DNA of 64,000 bases from Goodfellowiella coeruleoviolacea (GCF_024171785.1 NZ_JAMTCK010000001.1:682134-746133); one strand, 5' to 3'; positions 17,121 through 26,095 are shown, counted from the stretch's first letter. The notes: generated by a model from the sequence alone, not told the origin. Numbers and translations: made by a program.

Positions 17121-17445
17121 GGCAACGAATTCCGGTCGGCACCAACGGCAGTGCGCCGCCGACCCGAGACGGGCGCGCCGCGACTTTGTCGGCGCGCCCA
17201 CCGCGGTAATCCACGACAACAGGGGCGGCGTATTTTGCCGCACACCGCGCCGACAATTCTCCCGGGCCCGCGCACACCGTCCGCGAATCGTCACGAACAG
17301 CACATCGAACAATCACGTGGGGCGGATTGTGGGTGCCGGCGCACGCGGACCGGACTGCGCACCGCGACCGGACGAGTGCACCACGACCACTTTCGACACG
17401 GGACAAGCGCGGCCGGGGAAAACCGGCGCGATTTCCCGGCCGGGG
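17121..17445. other. gap after the repeat array, no gene seen
   Basis: 325 bases between the array and the end of the GT2 gene (which points left). No plausible coding region; open frames here contain only low-complexity products. Confidence 0.4.
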
Positions 17446-18297
17446 CTACACCGGCAGCACCCGGGTGACCTCGGTCTCCCGGTTGACCACCGTGGTGGGC
17501 GCCTCCAGGTGCACCGCGCCGCTGGGCAGGATGCCCGCTCCCCCGTACTTGGCCATCACCCGCCACTGGGCCAGCACGTCCTCACCCGCGTGTTCCTCGG
17601 GCAGTTCCGCCCAGAAGCCGAACCCGCCGGCCCGCACCAGGGCCTGCCGGTCGTAGAGCACGCACCCGCCCACCCACGCGATCTTGTAGGCCCGCCACTC
17701 GCCGGGAGCCAGGTTCAGCCGCTCGGCCAGGTGGGTCGGGTTGGCCGCGTTGTGCAGGGTCATCCGCTGCCAGGCCGGTGAGTCCACCGACAGCACCTCC
17801 GGCTCGGGCCGGCCGGTCCACTCCTCGTAGGGCACCAGCTCGTGCGGACGGACATCGTCCAGATAGGACAGTCCCTGGACAGCCATGCCGACCAGCCCGC
17901 ACCCCAGTTCACCGATGGCCCGGTGCATCGTGGCCAGCGCGTCCGGCTCCAGCCACACGTCGTCGTCCAGGAACAGCACGTGCTCGGCCCGGGCCCGGCC
18001 GAGCAGGAAGTGCCGCTGCTCGGCCAGCCCGCGCCGGGGCAGGTGCCGCAGGAACTCCACGGGCCGGCCCTGGTGGCGCAGGACCCTGGCCATGGTCTCG
18101 GCCGCCGGCGTCGCGTAGCTCGGCTGGCCGTCGGACTGGTCGCTGACCACCACGCGGAACGCCGGCCCCCGCTGGCCGGCCAGCCCGGCCAGGGTGGTCG
18201 CCAGCTCCACCGGCCGGCCCCGCGTCGGCACCAGCACGTCGATCTCGGTCGTCCGGTCTCGGTGTGGGTGTCGGTCGGCGGGGTCCGGCCGGCTCAT
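17446..18297 (-). CDS. GT2-family glycosyltransferase
   Basis: 283 residues, GT-A fold. The N-terminal IDVLVPTRGRP strand-loop binds the nucleotide sugar, and the metal-binding DxD region is FLDDDVWLE (DDD at 111-113). Downstream WVGGCVLYDR and a GED-type acidic motif (HAGEDVLAQW) fit family 2. The start ATG at 18297 overlaps the hldE stop in ATGA. Coupling to an ADP-heptose kinase/adenylyltransferase gene suggests it builds the same glycan. The donor sugar is unknown. Confidence 0.85.
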   Translation of the reverse strand: MSRPDPADRHPHRDRTTEIDVLVPTRGRPVELATTLAGLAGQRGPAFRVVVSDQSDGQPSYATPAAETMARVLRHQGRPVEFLRHLPRRGLAEQRHFLLGRARAEHVLFLDDDVWLEPDALATMHRAIGELGCGLVGMAVQGLSYLDDVRPHELVPYEEWTGRPEPEVLSVDSPAWQRMTLHNAANPTHLAERLNLAPGEWRAYKIAWVGGCVLYDRQALVRAGGFGFWAELPEEHAGEDVLAQWRVMAKYGGAGILPSGAVHLEAPTTVVNRETEVTRVLPV

Positions 18298-19817
18298 CGG
18301 GTCCTCCCCGGGGTCGCGGCCGCGGGGGTGGTGCGGATCCGGTCGATCACCGCCGAGGTCGAGTGGTCGGGCACGTAGTCGAGGATGCGCACCTCGCCGC
18401 CGAACTCCCGGACCACCGGTGTCTCCGGCAGCATCTCGGGGGTGTAGTCGCCGCCCTTGGCGTAGACGTCCGGCCGCAGCCGCCGCAGCAGGTCGACCGG
18501 GGTGTCCTCGTCGAACACGGTCACGTGGTCCACGCAGCTGAGCGCGGCCAGCACCGCGGCCCGGTCGGCGGCCGTGTTCACCGGGCGGTCCGGCCCCTTG
18601 AGCCGGGCCACGCTGGTGTCGTCGTTGACCGCCACCACCAGCACGTCGCCGAGCTGCTTGGCCTGGTTGAGGTAGGCCACGTGGCCCCGGTGCAGCACGT
18701 CGAAGCAGCCGTTGGTGAACACGATGCGCCGGCCGGCCGTGCGGTGCTCGGCGACCAGGTCGGCCAGCTGCCCGTGTGCGACGGGGGCGTCCCGGTAGCT
18801 GCCCAGCCGGTGGGCGAGCTGCTCGGTGTCGCACACGGCCGTGCCAGGGCGGTGCACCACCACGTCCGCGGCGGCCTGCGCGAGTTCCACCGAGGTGGTC
18901 AGGGGCAGGCCGGTGCCGGCGGCCACGGTCAGCGCGGCGACGAACGTGTCGCCGGCCCCGGCGGTGTGGTGGTCCGGGACGGGACGCGCCCAGGTGCGGT
19001 GGGTCGGGTGGTCCCGGCTGAGCAGGGCCGCGCCGTCCCGGTCCAGGGTGACCACCACGGTGCTGGCGCCGGTGGCGGCGAACAGGTCGTCGCGGTGACG
19101 CTCCAAAGTGGCCAGTCGCTGGGCGCTGTCCCCGCCGATCGCGGTGCCGAGCACGCTGGCGGCCTCCTCGGCGTTGGGCGTGACCACATCCGGTGCCAGC
19201 TCGGCCCAGTCACCCGGTTCGTGCGCGTCCACCACCAGCAGCGGCAGCCGCTCCCGCAACCGCCGCAACGCCGCGCGCACCGCACCGCCCAGCACGCCGG
19301 TGCCGTAGTCGCAGACCAGCACGGCGTCGCAGTCGGCGACGGCCTCCCGCAGCCGCCGCACCAGCTCGGCGGTGGCCGCCCGGTCCAGGGGCGGCTGGTC
19401 GACACCCTCGTCGAAGCGCAGCAGCACCTGGCCGCCCGCGCACACCCGGTACTTGGCCACGGTGGCGCGTGCCGGGTGGACCACGGTGCCCGTGGTGTCC
19501 ACATCGGCCTGTTCCGCCTCGCGCAGCAGCGATTCGCCGGGCGGGTCCGCGCCCACCGCCGAGACCAGTCGCACCCGCGCGCCCAGGGCGGCCAGGTTGG
19601 CGGCGGTGTTGGCGGCGCCACCGAGGGTGAAGCTGCGTTCGGTGATGTCCACCACCGGAGCCGGGGCTTCCCGGCACAGGCGTTGGCACCGGCCGGACAA
19701 CCAGCCGTCCACAATGGCGTCACCCACCACCGCCACCCGCAGGTGCCGCCCGGCCAGTCGCCTCGGCAATTCGTCGGTCAGTCGCTGACCATCGTGTTCG
19801 ATCGCCGGAACGGCCAC
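18294..19817 (-). CDS. hldE: bifunctional heptose-7-phosphate kinase/heptose-1-phosphate adenylyltransferase (copy 1)
   Basis: 507 residues with the HldE two-domain layout. The PfkB/ribokinase domain (about 1-340) has GGAANTAANLAALG at 67-80 and the catalytic GAGD at 287-290. The cytidylyltransferase-like domain (about 360-500) has FTNGCFDVLHRGH at 367-379 (HxGH ATP site), RLKGPDRPVN and KGGDYTPE. It would phosphorylate D-glycero-D-manno-heptose 7-phosphate at C1 and later adenylate the 1-phosphate. The GTG start at 19817 follows GGGAGG. First gene of a two-gene unit with GT2. Confidence 0.9.
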   Translation of the reverse strand: MAVPAIEHDGQRLTDELPRRLAGRHLRVAVVGDAIVDGWLSGRCQRLCREAPAPVVDITERSFTLGGAANTAANLAALGARVRLVSAVGADPPGESLLREAEQADVDTTGTVVHPARATVAKYRVCAGGQVLLRFDEGVDQPPLDRAATAELVRRLREAVADCDAVLVCDYGTGVLGGAVRAALRRLRERLPLLVVDAHEPGDWAELAPDVVTPNAEEAASVLGTAIGGDSAQRLATLERHRDDLFAATGASTVVVTLDRDGAALLSRDHPTHRTWARPVPDHHTAGAGDTFVAALTVAAGTGLPLTTSVELAQAAADVVVHRPGTAVCDTEQLAHRLGSYRDAPVAHGQLADLVAEHRTAGRRIVFTNGCFDVLHRGHVAYLNQAKQLGDVLVVAVNDDTSVARLKGPDRPVNTAADRAAVLAALSCVDHVTVFDEDTPVDLLRRLRPDVYAKGGDYTPEMLPETPVVREFGGEVRILDYVPDHSTSAVIDRIRTTPAAATPGRTR

Positions 19818-20165
19818 GTTGGTCCTCCCTTGTCCGGGGCCCCCTGATCGGGGCGTTGCCGCGCTCCTGGTTCTGCCTTCCCGCTGGCGCCGGGAACAAA
19901 CCGAGCAGTGCTGGTAACCGGCCCGCCGCACCCCCCTTCCTGGGGGCTTGTGCCCACTGGGTGTCGTCCGTACGGTGAGGAAGCAGCGGTTGAGCAGACA
20001 GCCGCACCGGGGAACGGCTGTTGGCCGGCACCCAGGTGAGCTTGCGCGTGGCGGGAGTCCACCTCTCCAGCCACGTCAGGCGCGAGTGCGGACTCCTTGC
20101 CTTCGCCCCGTCCACTGGCCCGCCATTCCTCGGCCCAAACTCAGGACAACCGTAGGGAGTAGGCC
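19818..20165. other. divergent region between hldE copy 1 and STAS gene
   Basis: 348 bases serving both genes. It contains the shared hairpin element (19986-20005) with a competing second stem to 20020. No gene is evident. Confidence 0.5.
19986..20020 (+). promoter_or_regulatory. hairpin element B with competing stem-loop, before STAS gene
   Basis: GCGGTTG-AGCAGA-CAGCCGC (19986-20005) is the near-twin of the ANTAR-gene element. Its 3' arm CAGCCG (19999-20004) can instead pair with CGGCTG (20015-20020), giving two mutually exclusive hairpins as in attenuators. It lies about 150-180 bases before the STAS start. Confidence 0.5.
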
Positions 20166-20717
20166 GTGCCAGTACGTGATGTGAACGTGCACTCCGCCTG
20201 GCGACACAACATGCCTCCGCCGGCCGGGGCACCGCACGCGGCCGGGCAGGCCACCGGCCCGGCGACCGACTACTCCGACTACGGTCCGCAGGCGGTGACC
20301 ATCGACATCGCCCGCGATCCGCGGAACGTGGTCCTGGTTCGCGTCCGCGGAGACATCGACATGCTCGGCGCCCCGCCGCTGCGGGACTGCCTGGCCGAGC
20401 AACTGGAGGCCTGTTCCGGTCTGGTGGTCGACCTGGACGGGGTGACCTTCTTCGGGTCGTCGGGGTTGGCCGTGCTGGTGCACACCATGCACCACGCGGC
20501 CTGCCGAGGGGTGCCGTGGCGGGTGGTGGCGCGGAGCCGGCTGGTGACGCGGCCGCTCAACACGACCGGCCTGGACGAACAGCTCCCGATGTGCACCGAT
20601 GTGGACGAGGCGCTGCGCGCGGTGGCCCCGACGTACGACGCGAAGCCGGACAGCAGCAGCAGCACGGTGTCCGTCAACGACGTGGTGCCCGACAGCACCG
20701 AGCCGCGGCAGGCCTGA
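20166..20717 (+). CDS. STAS-domain anti-sigma factor antagonist-like protein
   Basis: 183 residues. A STAS domain (about 43-150) sits between disordered N- and C-terminal tails. The VVDLDGVTFFGSSGLAVLV segment keeps both serines (Ser98, Ser99) at the site phosphorylated in SpoIIAA/RsbV, so it can probably be switched by an RsbW-type kinase such as those at 30.9 or 33.0 kb. GTG start with GGGAG upstream. Shares a leader hairpin with the ANTAR gene. Confidence 0.85.
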   Translation: MPVRDVNVHSAWRHNMPPPAGAPHAAGQATGPATDYSDYGPQAVTIDIARDPRNVVLVRVRGDIDMLGAPPLRDCLAEQLEACSGLVVDLDGVTFFGSSGLAVLVHTMHHAACRGVPWRVVARSRLVTRPLNTTGLDEQLPMCTDVDEALRAVAPTYDAKPDSSSSTVSVNDVVPDSTEPRQA

Positions 20718-20781
20718 CCGCACGTGATCCAACGGCGCGGTTCCCCGTGTGGCCGACGCCGGCACCGATGCTGTCACCGCC

Positions 20782-22236
20782 TCAGCCCAGCACCGGCTGG
20801 CCCAGGTGGACCACCTTGGTGGTGGTCATCTCGTCCAGCAGTTCGGGTCCGTAGCCGAATCCGGTGCCACTGGCCGCCCTCGGCTGGGCCGCCCCACCCG
20901 GCGCGCCACCGAACACCGCGTTGACCTTGACCGTGCCCACGGGCAGTTCCCGCCAGGCGCGTTGGGCGTGGCGCAGCGAACCGGTGAGCACGGTCGCGGC
21001 CAGCCCGTAGCGGTCGGCGGCGGCTTCGGTCATCGCCTGGTCGAAGCTGTCCACCACCCGGACCGGCGCCACCGGCCCGAACGTCTCCTCGCGCAGCACC
21101 CGCATGTCCGGTCGGCAGTCGGCCAGCACCGTCGCCGGGTAGTAGGCGCCAGGACCGTCCGGCACCACCCCGCCCGCGCACCGCGCCGCACCCGAGGTCA
21201 ACGCCTCGGCCACCTGGCTGTGCACGTGGTCCCGGTGCGCCCGGTCCACCAGCGGCGCGAGCCGCCGCCCCGGGTGTCCGTCCGGGCCCGCGGTGCGCCG
21301 GTCGGCCTCGGCGGTCAGCGCCCGCAGGAACGGCTGGGCGAGCCCGCGGTGCACGTAGACCCGTTCCACCGCGGTGCAGATCTGCCCCACGTTGGCGAAC
21401 GCGCCGAGCGCGGCCTGCTGGGCGGCCCACTCCGGGTCGACGTCCGCGTCCACCACCAGCGGGTCGTTGCCGCCGTTCTCCAGCAGCGCCTTGGCACCGG
21501 TGCGCGCGGTGGCCGCCGCGATGGCGCGGCCGGTGGCCGTGCTGCCCACGTGCGCGACCACGTCCACGTCCGGGTGGCCGGCCAGCCGCGCTCCGGTCCG
21601 CCCCCGACCGACCAGGTGGTTGAGCACCCCCTCGGGCAGGTGTTCGACCAGCACGTGGTGGAGCAGCAGGCCCAGGTGGGGACAGCGCTCGCTGGGCTTG
21701 TGCACCACGGTGTTGCCGGTCACCAGTGCCGCGCCCAGCAGCCCGCAGGCCACCGCGACCGGGTCGTTCCACGGGGTGAGGGCGACCACCACGCCGCGCG
21801 GCTCGGGCACCATCAGGTCGGTGGCCGCCCACTCCCCCAGCAGGCTGCGGCCCCGGTGCACCGGCCCCAGCTGGGCGTACTGGTCCAGGGTGTCGGCGCC
21901 GGCCAGGACGCCGGCCTCGGCCTCCTCGGTGGGGCGGCCGGTCTCCCGGGTGTTCACCTCGGCCAGTTCGCGGCTGCGGCGGCGCAGCGCGGCGGCCATG
22001 TCCGCCAGCGCGGCACCCCGCTGCGCCGCCGGGGTGCGGGCCCAGCCCGCCTCGGCGGCCCTGGCGGTGCGCACGGCCTGGTCGGTCTGCTCGGGTGTGG
22101 CCACGGGCAGGCGGCCGACCAGCTCCCCGGTGGCGGGGTCGGTCACCTCGATCAGGTCCGGCTCACCGCTGATCGGCGACGGCTGCGGGGCGAGCGCGCC
22201 CAGGGGCCGGGTGGGCGGGGTGGACAGGTCCGTCAT
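20782..22236 (-). CDS. aldehyde dehydrogenase, succinate-semialdehyde type
   Basis: 484 residues, ALDH superfamily. Catalytic Cys is in NVGQICTAVERV, the general-base Glu in LLENGGNDPLVV, and the NAD-binding AHVGSTATGRAI and TPWNDP segments are present. The family default is oxidation of an aldehyde to an acid with NAD(P). The ATG at 22236 has GGAGG 5 bases before it. A stress-sigma-like promoter is at 22275-22299. It sits inside the heptose island but has no obvious role in it. Confidence 0.88.
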   Translation of the reverse strand: MTDLSTPPTRPLGALAPQPSPISGEPDLIEVTDPATGELVGRLPVATPEQTDQAVRTARAAEAGWARTPAAQRGAALADMAAALRRRSRELAEVNTRETGRPTEEAEAGVLAGADTLDQYAQLGPVHRGRSLLGEWAATDLMVPEPRGVVVALTPWNDPVAVACGLLGAALVTGNTVVHKPSERCPHLGLLLHHVLVEHLPEGVLNHLVGRGRTGARLAGHPDVDVVAHVGSTATGRAIAAATARTGAKALLENGGNDPLVVDADVDPEWAAQQAALGAFANVGQICTAVERVYVHRGLAQPFLRALTAEADRRTAGPDGHPGRRLAPLVDRAHRDHVHSQVAEALTSGAARCAGGVVPDGPGAYYPATVLADCRPDMRVLREETFGPVAPVRVVDSFDQAMTEAAADRYGLAATVLTGSLRHAQRAWRELPVGTVKVNAVFGGAPGGAAQPRAASGTGFGYGPELLDEMTTTKVVHLGQPVLG

Positions 22237-22274
22237 GGCACCTCCATCGCGGGCGGAGCGTTGTCGGCGCCGGG

Positions 22275-22299
22275 TTACCCGGTTCTGCCCGGACCAACC
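22275..22299 (-). promoter_or_regulatory. SigF/SigB-type promoter candidate for aldehyde dehydrogenase
   Basis: Minus strand: GGTT (22299-22296), 15-base spacer, GGGTAA (22280-22275). Start of translation is 39 bases further on. Confidence 0.45.
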
Positions 22300-22419
22300 G
22301 CGCCGGAACAACCGCGCGGTCGACCGGCCCCGGCGTGCCACCCGCGGACCTGGATCGCGCCGGTGGCGGAACCGTTTCGCGGCCAGGCCCCCGGGAATCC
22401 CGTAGCAGGAGGTGCTCAC

Positions 22420-23655
22420 GTGCTCATGGACCAGTCACACCCCGCCCCACCCGCCGTGGACGGCGCACGCCCGGGTGACGCGCTGCGGATCGGGCCGCTC
22501 GCCGGACCGCTGCCCAACGTTCGACGGATCGCGGTGCTGCGCGGTGGTGGCCTCGGTGACCTGCTGTTCACCCTGCCGGCGCTGCAGTCCCTGCGGGACG
22601 CCTACCCGGACGCCACGCTCACCCTGCTCGGCACCCCGGAACACGCCCGCCTGCTGGCCGACCGGCCCAGTCCGGTGCACGAGGTGCTGGTGCTGCCCCC
22701 GGCCAGGGGCGTGTACGAGCCGGCCGGCGGCCCGCCGCACGCGGACAGCGACCAGGAGGCCGCCCGCAGCCAGCAGCGCTTCTTCGACCAGGCGCGCCAC
22801 CGGGAGTTCGACCTGGCCGTGCAGTTGCACGGCGGCGGACGCTGGTCCAACCCGTTCCTGCGCCGGCTCGGCGCGCGCTGGACCGTCGGCCCCCGCACAC
22901 CCGACGCGGCCACCCTGGACCGGTGGCTGCCCTACCGGCTGTACCAGCACGAGGTGCTGCGCGGGCTGGAGGTGGTCGGCCTGGCCGGGGCGCCCCCCAC
23001 CCAGCTGTGCCCCCGGCTGGCCGTGACCGCGCAGGACCTCAGCGAGGCGGACGAGGCACTGCACGAGCTGCCCCGCCCGCTGCTGGTGATCCACCCGGGT
23101 GCCAGCGACCCGCGCCGCCGCTGGCCGGCCGAGAACTTCGCCGCCGTCGCGGTGGCCGCGGCCGACCGGGGCGGCGGGGTCGCGGTCGTCGGCGGCGGTG
23201 CCGAGGCGGGCCTGGTGGAGCAGGTGGTGCGGCGGGCCAGGGACCAGCTGCCGGCCGACCGGCGCTTCGCGGTGCGCTCGCTGGCCGGTGTGCTCAGCCC
23301 GTCCGGGCTGGTGGGCGTGCTCACCAGGGGCAACGTGCTGCTGGCCAACGACAGCGGCCCCCGCCACCTGGCCGACGCCGTGGGCACCCCCACCACGGCG
23401 ATCTTCTGGATGGGCAACGCCATCAACGCGGCACCGTTCGGCCGGGCCAGGCACCGCGTGCACCTGTCGTGGACGGCGGCCTGCCCGGTGTGCGGGGCCA
23501 ACTGCACCGACCCGAACGGCCGCCGCTGCGAGCACGACGTGTCGTTCGTGGCCGACGTGCCCCTCGCCGCCGTCCTCGACGACGTCGCCGAACTGCTCAC
23601 CGCCACCGAACGCCCCACCACCCAGCTGACCGCCCTGGACGGCGTGCCCCGCTGA
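22420..23655 (+). CDS. GT9-family (ADP-heptose) glycosyltransferase, copy 1
   Basis: 411 residues, GT-B fold of the WaaC/WaaF heptosyltransferase family. The N-terminal RIAVLRGGGLGDLLFTLPAL binds the acceptor side, LLVIHPGAS opens the donor domain, and LLANDSGPRHLADAVGTPT is the ADP-heptose-site signature. Odd: near the C-terminus a four-Cys cluster (CPVCGANC then C eight residues later) suggests a bound metal. The GTG start at 22420 is favoured by AGGAGG 7 bases before it; ATG 22426 is an alternative. A strong hairpin terminates it. Confidence 0.87.
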   Translation: MLMDQSHPAPPAVDGARPGDALRIGPLAGPLPNVRRIAVLRGGGLGDLLFTLPALQSLRDAYPDATLTLLGTPEHARLLADRPSPVHEVLVLPPARGVYEPAGGPPHADSDQEAARSQQRFFDQARHREFDLAVQLHGGGRWSNPFLRRLGARWTVGPRTPDAATLDRWLPYRLYQHEVLRGLEVVGLAGAPPTQLCPRLAVTAQDLSEADEALHELPRPLLVIHPGASDPRRRWPAENFAAVAVAAADRGGGVAVVGGGAEAGLVEQVVRRARDQLPADRRFAVRSLAGVLSPSGLVGVLTRGNVLLANDSGPRHLADAVGTPTTAIFWMGNAINAAPFGRARHRVHLSWTAACPVCGANCTDPNGRRCEHDVSFVADVPLAAVLDDVAELLTATERPTTQLTALDGVPR

Positions 23656-23675
23656 ACCCGCACCGATCTCGGGGC

Positions 23676-23706
23676 GGTGCCCCTGCCCGGTCCGGGCAGG
23701 GGCACC
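23676..23706. terminator. bidirectional hairpin between convergent genes
   Basis: GGTGCCCCTGCCCGG (23676-23690) and CCGGGCAGGGGCACC (23692-23706) are perfect 15-base arms around one T. There is no T-run. It lies between the GT9 gene and the convergent SDR gene. Confidence 0.7.
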
Positions 23707-23821
23707 AGCGGCGAGTGGGCGGCGAGTCCCCGATCGCCCCGCTCCACCCCGCCTGATCACCCGAACGGGCCTGCGTGAGATGTCAACTCGGGGGGTTTGC
23801 AAAGTCGACTCGCGGGTGGGG

Positions 23822-24568
23822 TCAGGGCCAGGAGGGTTCCTCCTCGTGGCAGATCACCAGTTCGCGCAGTTCGCAGCCGGCGGGTTGGCGGAGGGCGAAG
23901 ACCACGGCGTCGGCCACGTGGCCGGGCGGGTTGAGCTTGTCCAGGGTGGCCGGCCGGTACTGCTCGGGGCGGTCGTCGAAGAAGTGGGTGCGCATGCCGC
24001 CGGGGATCAGCAGGGTGACCCCGACCTGGCCGGCGGTCTCCGCGGCCAGGGCGCGGGTGAAGCCGACCACGCCGAACTTGGCGGCGCAGTAGGCGGTGGC
24101 GTCGCTGACCGCGCGCACGCCGAGGGTGGACGCCACGGTGACCACCCGGCCGTGCGAGCGGGTCAGGTGCGGCAGGGCGGCGCGGACCACGGCGGCGGTG
24201 CCCAGCAGGTTGACCGCGACCACGGTCTCCCACTCGGTGGCCGGGACCTCGGCCAGGGTGCCGCAGCGGTCGATGCCGGCGGCGGTGACCACGCCGGTGA
24301 GTCCGCCGTGCCGCTCGGCCAGGTCGGTGACGGCCTGTTCGGCCGCGCGGGTGTCGGCCAGGTCGACCGGGGCGAAGTCGGTGACCAGGTCGGCGATCTC
24401 GTGCGGTGGGGCGGCCTTGTCGAGGACGAGGGCCCGGCCGCCGTTGTCGTGCACGGCGCGGACCACGGCCGCGCCCAGCCCGGACGCGCCGCCGGACACC
24501 AGCACCGTGCCCAGTCCGCCCGGCCCCGGCCGGCTGGTCGAGTCGTGGCCGCTGGTCGTGTTGGTCAT
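23822..24568 (-). CDS. SDR family oxidoreductase at the end of the heptose operon
   Basis: 248 residues, classical SDR. The cofactor loop is SGGASGLG, then VVTAAG, and the active site uses Ser (VASTLG) with YCAAK. It follows hldE copy 2 on the same strand after a tandem repeat, so it may be the last gene of the heptose operon. A sugar-nucleotide or glycolipid reductase role is possible but not shown. Confidence 0.85.
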   Translation of the reverse strand: MTNTTSGHDSTSRPGPGGLGTVLVSGGASGLGAAVVRAVHDNGGRALVLDKAAPPHEIADLVTDFAPVDLADTRAAEQAVTDLAERHGGLTGVVTAAGIDRCGTLAEVPATEWETVVAVNLLGTAAVVRAALPHLTRSHGRVVTVASTLGVRAVSDATAYCAAKFGVVGFTRALAAETAGQVGVTLLIPGGMRTHFFDDRPEQYRPATLDKLNPPGHVADAVVFALRQPAGCELRELVICHEEEPSWP

Positions 24569-24578
24569 GGAGGCTCCC

Positions 24579-24661
24579 TGGAAGATACGTCTGGACAGGA
24601 CCGTCCGGAAAGGACTGTCTGGAAAGAACCGTCTGCTAAGAACTGTCTGGAAAGGACTGTG
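24579..24661 (+). repeat. five to six tandem copies of a 14-base repeat
   Basis: Units at 24592-24605, 24606-24619, 24620-24633, 24634-24647 and 24648-24661 follow TGGAAAGGACTGTC. A degenerate 13-base unit precedes at 24579. It fills the gap between the SDR start and the hldE copy 2 stop. In rotated form (CTGTC-N5-AGGA) it matches the array at 36111. Confidence 0.85.
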
Positions 24662-24703
24662 CGTGACGGGGAGGACGGGGAACGGGAGGACGACCGGGGG
24701 CGG

Positions 24704-26095
24704 TCAGCCGACCTTGGCGAGCACGGTGGCCAGGCGGCTGGTGGACCGGCCCGGGTGGTAGGGCACGACCACGGCCTGACCGCCCCAGCCGCGGACCAGT
24801 CGGGCCTCGGGCAGCGAGTCGACCGAGTAGTCGCCGCCCTTGACCCACAGGTCGGGCCGCAGCTCGCTGAGCACGGTGTGCGGGGTGTCCTGGTCGAAGA
24901 CCACGACCGCGTCCACGCACCGCAGCGACCGCAGCAGCTCCACCCGGTCCGCCTCGGTGGTGATCGGCCGGTCCGGTCCCTTGAGCCGGCGCACCGACCG
25001 GTCGGAGTTGACGCACACCACCAGGCAGTCGCCCAGGGCCCGGGCCGCCGCCAGGGTGCGCGCGTGGCCGGCGTGCAGCAGGTCGAAGCAGCCGCCGGTG
25101 GCCACCACCGTGCCGCCGGCCGCCCTCGTCTCGGCCACCACCCGCCTGGCCTGGGCGAGACCGTCGCCGGCCGGCTGGTCCAGCTGGTCGGGGTGGCCGG
25201 CGCGGCGGCGGCCCGGCCGGAACCCGGCGGCGCCGCCCTGGCCCAGGAACCGGGAGGCGGCGGTGACCGCGGCGCGGACCGCCTCGTCCGCGGCGGCTCC
25301 GCCGGCCAGGTGCTGGGTGGCGGTGGCGGCGAACTGGTCACCGGCGCCGCAGGGGTCGGTGACCGCGGTGGCCGGCGCGGGCACGACCACCGGCACGCCG
25401 CCCTGTTCCAGCAGGGCGCCCCGGCCGCCCAGGGTGACGCTCACCGCGCGCACCCGCCACCGCTCGCGCAGCCGCTTGGCGGCCTGCTCGGCGCCGGCCA
25501 GGCCGGCCGCGCGCACCCCGCTGGCCTGCTGGGCCTCGGCGAGGTTGGGCGTGACCAGCCGGGCGTTGGGCACCGGGGTGGCGCCCCTGGGGTGCGGGTC
25601 CCACACCACCGGCACCCGGGTGGCCATGCCGGCCAGCAGCTCCCACAGGCGCCGGTCCGCGGTCACGCCTCGGCCGTAGTCGGAGACCAGCACGGCGTCG
25701 GCGCCGCGCACCGCGTCGAGCATCTCGTCGCTGACCCGCACGCCCGACCCGTCCACCGGCCGGGCCGAGCCCCGGTCGATGCGGGCCAGCGACTGCCCGG
25801 CGCAGCGCAGCCTGATCTTGGCCGGGGTCGGCCCGGTCAGCGTTCCGGCCACTGTGGACAGACCGGTGAGGCTGGACCGCAGCTGCCGGCCGTCCTCGTC
25901 GTCGGCCAGCGCGGTGACCAGGCACACCGACGCGCCGTCCGCGGCGGCCAGGCTGGCGGCCAGCCCGGCGCCGCCGGGCCGGGAGTGCTGTTCGGCCACG
26001 TCGAGCACGGGCGCGGGGGCGTCCGGGCACAGCCGGTTCGCCTCCCCGACCAGGTCCACGTCCAGCAGGGTGTCACCCACCACGACCAGGTTCAC
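24704..26095 (-). CDS. hldE: bifunctional HldE-like heptose kinase/adenylyltransferase (copy 2)
   Basis: 463 residues, shorter than copy 1 and clearly diverged. The PfkB domain (about 1-290) has PGGAGLAASLAAADG and CGAGD at 249-253. The nucleotidyltransferase domain (about 318-463) has GGCFDLLHAGH at 334-344, RLKGPDRPIT and KGGDYSVDSLPE. GTG at 26095 overlaps the gmhA stop in GTGA. Placed with gmhA and gmhB, it is the more likely operon-dedicated ADP-heptose enzyme. Whether both domains are active needs testing. Confidence 0.88.
   Translation of the reverse strand: MNLVVVGDTLLDVDLVGEANRLCPDAPAPVLDVAEQHSRPGGAGLAASLAAADGASVCLVTALADDEDGRQLRSSLTGLSTVAGTLTGPTPAKIRLRCAGQSLARIDRGSARPVDGSGVRVSDEMLDAVRGADAVLVSDYGRGVTADRRLWELLAGMATRVPVVWDPHPRGATPVPNARLVTPNLAEAQQASGVRAAGLAGAEQAAKRLRERWRVRAVSVTLGGRGALLEQGGVPVVVPAPATAVTDPCGAGDQFAATATQHLAGGAAADEAVRAAVTAASRFLGQGGAAGFRPGRRRAGHPDQLDQPAGDGLAQARRVVAETRAAGGTVVATGGCFDLLHAGHARTLAAARALGDCLVVCVNSDRSVRRLKGPDRPITTEADRVELLRSLRCVDAVVVFDQDTPHTVLSELRPDLWVKGGDYSVDSLPEARLVRGWGGQAVVVPYHPGRSTSRLATVLAKVG

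Noticed and set aside
16306-17406. A minus-strand frame giving Lys/Gly/Arg repeats such as EKGDVGRK
   Set aside because: The peptide repeats come from the 19-base DNA repeat read in reverse; it overlaps the secreted-protein gene.
24579-24661. Tandem repeat considered as a CRISPR array
   Set aside because: Units are 14 bases with no spacers and no cas genes nearby.
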